64,000 nucleotides of DNA from Nitrospirillum viridazoti CBAmc (GTDB lineage: Bacteria > Pseudomonadota > Alphaproteobacteria > Azospirillales > Azospirillaceae). Below the pieces are notes generated by a model. That model had not been told where the DNA came from. It saw nothing but the letters and a program-made list of their open reading frames with translations, and did not search any database. Positions 59,724 through 64,000 of the stretch are shown piece by piece (the first letter of the stretch is position 1; every line of letters begins with the position of its first letter). Where the stretch lies: positions 1,302,001 to 1,366,000 of the forward strand of contig NZ_CP022111.1 of assembly GCF_000730165.1 (NCBI RefSeq), given 5' to 3'. The translations under genes were made by a program, and so were the position numbers.

Positions 59724-60722
59724 TTGGACATACGCGACGGTTTCATCGGAACGATCGGCCATACCCCTCTGGTCCGGCTGGAAGCAGCCTCCAAGGCGAC
59801 GGGCTGTGACATCCTGGCCAAGGCCGAGTTCCTGAACCCCGGCGGGTCGGTCAAGGACCGCGCGGCCCTGGCCATCATCCAGGACGCCATCAAGCGCGGC
59901 GCGCTGAAGCCCGGCGGCACCATCGTCGAGGGCACCGCCGGCAACACCGGCATCGGCCTGGCCCTGGTGGGCAACGCCTGGGGCTTCAAGACCGTCATCG
60001 TCATGCCCGAGACGCAGAGCCAGGAAAAGAAGGACATGCTGCGCCTGATCGGCGCCGACCTGCGCCTGGTGCCGGCCGTGCCCTACAAGGATCCCGGCAA
60101 CTACGTCCATGTCAGCCGCCGCATCGCGGAGGAATTGGCGGCGACGGAGCCCAACGGCGCCATCTGGGCCAACCAGTTCGACAATCTGGCCAACCGCGAG
60201 GGCCACCGCGCCACCACCGGCGTGGAAATCTGGGAACAGACGGGCGGCAAGGTCGACGCCTTCACCTGCGCCGTGGGCACCGGCGGCACGCTGGCCGGCG
60301 TGGCCCTGGCCCTGAAGGACCGCAACCCCAACGTCCGCATCGTGATGGCCGACCCGCTGGGCAGCGTGCTGTACAGCTGGAAGAAGACGGGGGAACTGGT
60401 GTCCTCGGGCACCTCCATCACCGAGGGCATCGGCCAGGGCCGCGTCACCGCCAACCTGCTGGACGCCCCCATCGACGACGCCGTGCAGATCCCCGATGAG
60501 GAAGCCCTGCCCATCATCTTCGACCTGGTGAAGACGCAAGGCCTGGTGGTGGGCGGATCCAGCGGCATCAATGTCGCCGCCGCCATCCGCGTGGCCCGCG
60601 ACCTCGGCCCCGGCCACACGGTGGTGACGGTGCTGTGCGACTTCGGCACCCGTTATCAGTCCAAGCTGTTCAACCCGGAATTCCTGCGGGAACGGAACCT
60701 GCCCGTTCCCGGCTGGCTTTAA
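59724..60722 (+). CDS. cysK: Cysteine synthase A (O-acetylserine sulfhydrylase)
   Basis: 332 residues from a TTG start at 59724 (LDIRDGFIGTIGHTPLVRLE). No nearby ATG or GTG preserves the family N-terminus. The PLP lysine is in NPGGSVKDRAAL, the substrate loop in VEGTAGNTGIGLALVGNA, and the phosphate cup in VGTGGTLAGVALAL. Later come TSITEGIGQGRVTANL and GSSGINVAAAIRVARDLG. It makes cysteine from O-acetylserine and sulfide. It is followed 14 bases later by a mercaptopyruvate sulfurtransferase gene, linking synthesis and breakdown of cysteine sulfur. Confidence 0.94.
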   Translation: MDIRDGFIGTIGHTPLVRLEAASKATGCDILAKAEFLNPGGSVKDRAALAIIQDAIKRGALKPGGTIVEGTAGNTGIGLALVGNAWGFKTVIVMPETQSQEKKDMLRLIGADLRLVPAVPYKDPGNYVHVSRRIAEELAATEPNGAIWANQFDNLANREGHRATTGVEIWEQTGGKVDAFTCAVGTGGTLAGVALALKDRNPNVRIVMADPLGSVLYSWKKTGELVSSGTSITEGIGQGRVTANLLDAPIDDAVQIPDEEALPIIFDLVKTQGLVVGGSSGINVAAAIRVARDLGPGHTVVTVLCDFGTRYQSKLFNPEFLRERNLPVPGWL

Positions 60723-60736
60723 GGAGGCCCCAGGCC

Positions 60737-61603
60737 ATGGCCCTCAACCCCGCAACCCAGAGCGCGCTCGTCACCACCGACTGGCTGGCCCAGCACCTGA
60801 ATGACCCGGACATCCGGGTGGTGGACGCCAGCTATCACATGCCGGCCGTGCCGCGTGAGGCCAAGGCCGAGTTCGCGGCCCAGCATATCCCCGGCGCCGT
60901 CTTCTTCGACATCGACGGCATCGCCGACAAGACCATTCCCCTGCCCCACATGCTGCCCACGGCCGAGGTGTTCGCCCAGGCCGTGGCCGACCTGGGCATC
61001 GGCCGCAACAGCACCGTCATCGTCTACGACGTCTACGACCTGTTCAGCGCGGCCCGGGTGTGGTGGACCTTCCGCGTGTTCGGTCACGACAAGGTCTATG
61101 TCCTGGACGGCGGCCTGCCCAAATGGCTGGCGGAGGGCCGGCCGGTGGAAGCCGGTCCCGCCCAGCCCAAACCGGCGGGAGAGCCGATCGCCGCCCACCT
61201 GAACCCGGCCCTGGTACGCGATGCCAATGCCATCCGCGAAAACGTGGACCGCAAGGTGGAGCAGGTGGTGGACGCCCGCTCGCAAGGCCGGTTCGAGGCG
61301 ACGGCGCCGGAGCCGCGCGCCGGCTTGCGCGGCGGCCACATCCCCGGCAGCCGCAACGTGCCCTTCAACGACCTGATCGCGGGCGGACGCCTGCGGCCGC
61401 CGGATGAGCTGGCGGCGCGCTTCCAGGACGCCGGCGTGGACGTGAACCGCCCCTTGGTCACCAGCTGCGGCAGCGGGCTGACCGCCGCCATCCTGGCCCT
61501 GGCGCTCTATGAGATCGGCCAGCCTGAGGTCGCCATCTATGACGGGTCATGGACGGAATGGGGCGGCCGGGCGGATCTGCCCGTCGCCACCGGCCCGGCC
61601 TGA
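60737..61603 (+). CDS. sseA: 3-mercaptopyruvate sulfurtransferase
   Basis: 288 residues, two rhodanese domains. The start ATG at 60737 has AAGGAGG 9 bases upstream. First-domain motifs: LVTTDWLAQHLNDPDIRVVD, HIPGAVFFDIDGIADKTIPL, VIVYDVYDLFSAARVWWTFR. The second domain has the active-site loop LVTSCGSGLTAAILALALYE; CGSG[LV]TA is the mercaptopyruvate-type loop, as opposed to CRKGVT of thiosulfate enzymes. It transfers sulfur from 3-mercaptopyruvate to cyanide or thiols. It probably shares an operon with cysK. Confidence 0.94.
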   Translation: MALNPATQSALVTTDWLAQHLNDPDIRVVDASYHMPAVPREAKAEFAAQHIPGAVFFDIDGIADKTIPLPHMLPTAEVFAQAVADLGIGRNSTVIVYDVYDLFSAARVWWTFRVFGHDKVYVLDGGLPKWLAEGRPVEAGPAQPKPAGEPIAAHLNPALVRDANAIRENVDRKVEQVVDARSQGRFEATAPEPRAGLRGGHIPGSRNVPFNDLIAGGRLRPPDELAARFQDAGVDVNRPLVTSCGSGLTAAILALALYEIGQPEVAIYDGSWTEWGGRADLPVATGPA

Positions 61604-61631
61604 GGCCCGCTCCCAGCCCGAGGCCCGCCCC

Positions 61632-62255
61632 ATGACGCTTGCGACCTGGACGCTGCCGGACGACCTGCCGGCCGGCAAGCTGCCCGTCACCGTGACCTAT
61701 CTGGAAATGGCGGAGCCGCCGGCCAGCCCGGCTCGGCCGAGGCCCAAGGGAATGGACGGGCCGGTGCATGCCCGGAACTGTCCGTCCGCCTATTACCGTT
61801 TCCTCTACGACACGGTAGGGGAGCCGTGGCTGTGGGAATACCGCCGCCGCATGGCGCCGGAGCGCCTGGCCGAAATCCTGGCCGATCCGGCGGTGGAGGT
61901 ACACGTCGTCTCCGTCCAGGGCGTGCCCGCCGGCTATATCGAACTGGATGCGGAAAAGTTATCCAGCGACGGCGCCATGGACGTGGCCTATTTCGGCCTG
62001 ATGCCCTGGGCCATCGGCCGGGGCATCGGCCCATGGCTGCTGGACTGGGGCGTGCGCCTGGCCTGGACCAAGCCGTCGGTGCGGCGGCTGACCGTCAACA
62101 CCTGCACCTTCGACCACCCGTCGGCCCTGGGCCTGTACCAGCGGGTGGGCTTCAAGGTCCTGCGGACGGAGGACAAGCTGGTGGACGACCCGCGCCTGAC
62201 CGGCCTGCTGCCCCTGTCGGCCGCCCCGCACATCCCCCTGGCACGCCGGCCTTAA
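61632..62255 (+). CDS. GNAT-family N-acetyltransferase, first of a tandem pair
   Basis: 207 residues. The acetyl-CoA site is FGLMPWAIGRGIGPWLLDWG (motif A, GRGxG) and the C-terminal motif is NTCTFDHPSALGLYQRVGFK. The N-terminal part has a distinctive YYRFLYDTVGEPWLWEYRRR. This form of GNAT protein (with EPWLWE near residue 60 and APHIPLAR at the end) is common in alphaproteobacteria and uncharacterised. It starts 28 bases after sseA. It shares nearly all motifs with the next gene, so the two arose by duplication. Confidence 0.88.
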   Translation: MTLATWTLPDDLPAGKLPVTVTYLEMAEPPASPARPRPKGMDGPVHARNCPSAYYRFLYDTVGEPWLWEYRRRMAPERLAEILADPAVEVHVVSVQGVPAGYIELDAEKLSSDGAMDVAYFGLMPWAIGRGIGPWLLDWGVRLAWTKPSVRRLTVNTCTFDHPSALGLYQRVGFKVLRTEDKLVDDPRLTGLLPLSAAPHIPLARRP

Positions 62256-62411
62256 GCCCCCGCCCCCAAGCCTGCGCCATTTGCCGCATCCCAAGGCCCG
62301 CAAGGTTGCAGGATCGTCCGACGTGCCATCCCTGAAGGGGCGCAACGGGTGCAGTTCTGCGCGCACTCCTGCACAGGAGCCGCCCCGCAACCAGGCAGGG
62401 GAACCGGGGCG

Positions 62412-63134
62412 ATGACGACCATGGTGACGACGGGCGAGGTGCCGGCCGGCAAGCTGCCGGTGCTGATCACCTTCATGGAAATGGCCAAGCGGCCAGAGGG
62501 GACGGCCCGGCCCATGCCGGAAGGGGTGCACGGTCCGGTCTTGGCCCGGCACTGCACCCTGGCCTATTATCGCTTCCTCTACGACACGATCGGCGAGCCA
62601 TGGCTGTGGGAAATCCGGCGGCGCATGGACCAGGGTGAACTGGCCCGGATGCTGGCCGACCCGCAGGTGGAGGTGCATGTGATCCATGTCGACGGCATGC
62701 CCGCCGGCTTTGTGGAACTGGATTGGCGCCTGTTGCCGGCCGATGGCACGGTCGCCATCGACTATCTGGGCCTGATGCCCTGGGCCATCGGCCGGGGCCT
62801 GGGGAGCTGGCTGTTGGACTGGGCGGTGCGCCGGGTATGGGAACGCCCGCGCGTCCGACGCTTGACCATCAACACCTGCAGCTTCGACCACCCCGCGGCC
62901 TTGCCCCTCTACCAGCGCGCCGGGTTCCGCCGTCTGCGCCAGGAACGCAAGTTCGTCGACGATCCGCGGCGCGCGGGCGTCCTGCCCCTGGGTGCCGCGC
63001 CCCACATTCCGCTGGCGCGGCCGGCCCCCCCCGCCCCGCCCCATGCCCCGGCCACACCCGACGGCGCGCCGTCGCAAGCCGGTGACCCGTCCCGCCGGCC
63101 CATGGCCTTCCGTCCCACGGCTGGCAGCCCATGA
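62412..63134 (+). CDS. GNAT-family N-acetyltransferase, second of a tandem pair, with Pro/Ala tail
   Basis: 240 residues. Core motifs repeat those of the preceding gene: YYRFLYDTIGEPWLWEIRRR, YLGLMPWAIGRGLGSWLLDW, NTCSFDHPAALPLYQRAGFR and DDPRRAGVLPLGAAPHIPLA. After that the protein adds about 40 residues rich in Pro, Ala, Gly and Arg with no counterpart in the first copy; these may be disordered. The start ATG at 62412 follows CCGGGGCG, a weak ribosome site. Its stop overlaps the FUSC gene start as ATGA. Confidence 0.88.
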   Translation: MTTMVTTGEVPAGKLPVLITFMEMAKRPEGTARPMPEGVHGPVLARHCTLAYYRFLYDTIGEPWLWEIRRRMDQGELARMLADPQVEVHVIHVDGMPAGFVELDWRLLPADGTVAIDYLGLMPWAIGRGLGSWLLDWAVRRVWERPRVRRLTINTCSFDHPAALPLYQRAGFRRLRQERKFVDDPRRAGVLPLGAAPHIPLARPAPPAPPHAPATPDGAPSQAGDPSRRPMAFRPTAGSP

Positions 63135-64000
63135 GCCTGCTGGCGGCTTTGCGTGCGCCTGAGGTGCGACTGGCCTTCCGCGTCACCGTCGCCGGCACGG
63201 CGGCGCTGGCCATGGCCCGCCTGTTCAACCTGCCCCAGGGCTACTGGGCCGTCATCACCGCCATCATGGTCATGCAGGCCAGCATCGGCGGCTCATTGAA
63301 GGCGGCGCTGGACCGGTTCGCCGGTACCCTGTCCGGGGCCGCGTGGGGTGCCCTGGTCGCCACCTTCGGCCTGCACGACACGCTATTGCACCTGTGCCTG
63401 ACCCTGGCCGTGGCGCTGGCGCCCCTGGCGTGGCTGGCCGCCCGCTATCCCGTGTGCAAGCTGGCGCCGGTCACCGCCGTCATCGTGCTGCTGACCTCCG
63501 GCGGGGGAACGCAATCGTCCTTCATGCTGGCGCTGGACCGAGTGTTCGAGATCGTCATCGGCAACGTCATCGGCCTGGCCGTGGCCCTGTTCGTATTTCC
63601 CGCCCGCGCCCATGGCGTGGTGCTGACCACCGCCGCGCGAGTGGCCGACCTGTGCGCCGACATGCTGGACGTGCTGCTGGACCCGGACTTGGCCGACGAT
63701 GTGCGCCAGGGACTGTCCAAGCGCCACGCCCAGCTGTGGGCGGCGCTGCGCCCCCTGGATACGGCAGCGGAAGAGGCGCAGCGGGAACGCCGCACCTGGC
63801 TGGGCGATCAGCGCGACCCAGCCCCCCTGGTGCGCACCCTGACACGCGTGCGCCATGACCTGGTGATGGTGGGCCGCGCCACCAGCAGCCGCGCGCCCTC
63901 GGGCGTGGCCGCTGCCCAGCGGCTGGAAGGTCCGCAGGCGGAGGTGCGCCGTCAGGGCGTCCTGTTCCTGCGCCATGCAGCCATGGCCATGCGTGCGCCT
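63131..64000 (+). CDS. FUSC-family membrane protein (aromatic acid exporter-like), 3' end outside the window
   Basis: 290 codons are present and the frame is still open at the window edge. It starts MSLLAALRAPEVRLAFRVTV. The N-terminal half has five or six hydrophobic helices: VAGTAALAMARLFNLPQGYW, AVITAIMVMQASIGGSLKAA, LDRFAGTLSGAAWGALVATF, LAVALAPLAWLAARYPVCKL. The stretch LALDRVFEIVIGNVIGLAVA then VFPARAH is the characteristic FUSC end-of-domain motif. A helical cytosolic part follows. The family includes AaeB, YccS and plant ALMT-like exporters. The ATG overlaps the upstream stop. Confidence 0.85.
   Translation, partial: MSLLAALRAPEVRLAFRVTVAGTAALAMARLFNLPQGYWAVITAIMVMQASIGGSLKAALDRFAGTLSGAAWGALVATFGLHDTLLHLCLTLAVALAPLAWLAARYPVCKLAPVTAVIVLLTSGGGTQSSFMLALDRVFEIVIGNVIGLAVALFVFPARAHGVVLTTAARVADLCADMLDVLLDPDLADDVRQGLSKRHAQLWAALRPLDTAAEEAQRERRTWLGDQRDPAPLVRTLTRVRHDLVMVGRATSSRAPSGVAAAQRLEGPQAEVRRQGVLFLRHAAMAMRAP

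Overview
The window is very GC-rich, gene-dense bacterial chromosome with short intergenic gaps, many ATGA or TAATG start/stop overlaps and frequent GTG/TTG starts. Family content points to an alphaproteobacterium, probably in Rhodospirillales/Azospirillaceae: a Che3-type chemosensory cluster with hybrid kinases, small DUF3309/DUF3008/DUF883-like stress proteins behind EcfG-like promoter boxes, and two-gene ergothioneine synthesis. This placement is inferred from gene families; no rRNA or species marker is present. I saw no tRNA, rRNA, CRISPR array, prophage or insertion sequence.

Layout. 1-1.6 kb: end of an old-yellow-enzyme gene, a small monooxygenase, an ACT-domain protein and a higBA toxin-antitoxin pair. 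1.7-5.7 kb: an acyl-CoA dehydrogenase-etfB-etfA operon divergent from an AraC-type regulator. 5.7-19.7 kb: one nine-gene minus-strand operon, the centrepiece of the window. It encodes a REC-REC-histidine kinase, a REC-PAS-kinase-REC hybrid, two CheW, a TPR-CheR, a CHASE3 chemoreceptor, a CheA-REC hybrid, CheB, and a REC-PAS-GAF-GGDEF-EAL protein. It resembles both the Wsp surface-sensing system and the Che3 cyst-development system of Rhodospirillum centenum. Its terminal output protein, however, has a degraded GGDEF motif and an intact EAL domain, so the predicted output is c-di-GMP breakdown. 20.2-26.2 kb: oligopeptidase A, a gluconate-type permease, and egtB-egtD for ergothioneine. 26.4-28.3 kb: a group of very small stress proteins.

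28.4-33.5 kb: a copper-handling operon (CopL-like Cys/His-rich protein, Met/His-rich lipoprotein, TolC-family protein, multicopper oxidase) followed by a DHA2 exporter. A perfect 33-bp tandem duplication lies just upstream. 33.5-38.5 kb: a minus-strand catabolic cluster (HisD-like dehydrogenase, SDR, an internally deleted fumarylacetoacetate-hydrolase-family pseudogene, a DenD-like dehydrogenase, a LacI regulator) of unknown substrate. 38.9-45.3 kb: TetR regulator, AlkB, a DUF72 protein, glutathione-dependent formaldehyde detoxification (frmA, fghA) with a divergent LysR gene, and a second LysR gene. 45.3-52.8 kb: an RND efflux operon ending in a BaeSR-like two-component pair. 52.9-53.9 kb: an AT-rich island carrying one orphan membrane protein, probably acquired by transfer. 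53.9-64 kb: an MFS exporter, two SDRs, an alpha/beta hydrolase, a GH43 enzyme, cysteine synthase, a mercaptopyruvate sulfurtransferase, two tandem GNAT paralogues, and the start of an FUSC-family exporter that runs off the end.

Themes are signalling through phosphorelay and c-di-GMP, oxidative/thiol/formaldehyde/copper stress handling, and drug or metabolite efflux. All domain and motif calls were made by eye from translated sequence, and no database search was run.
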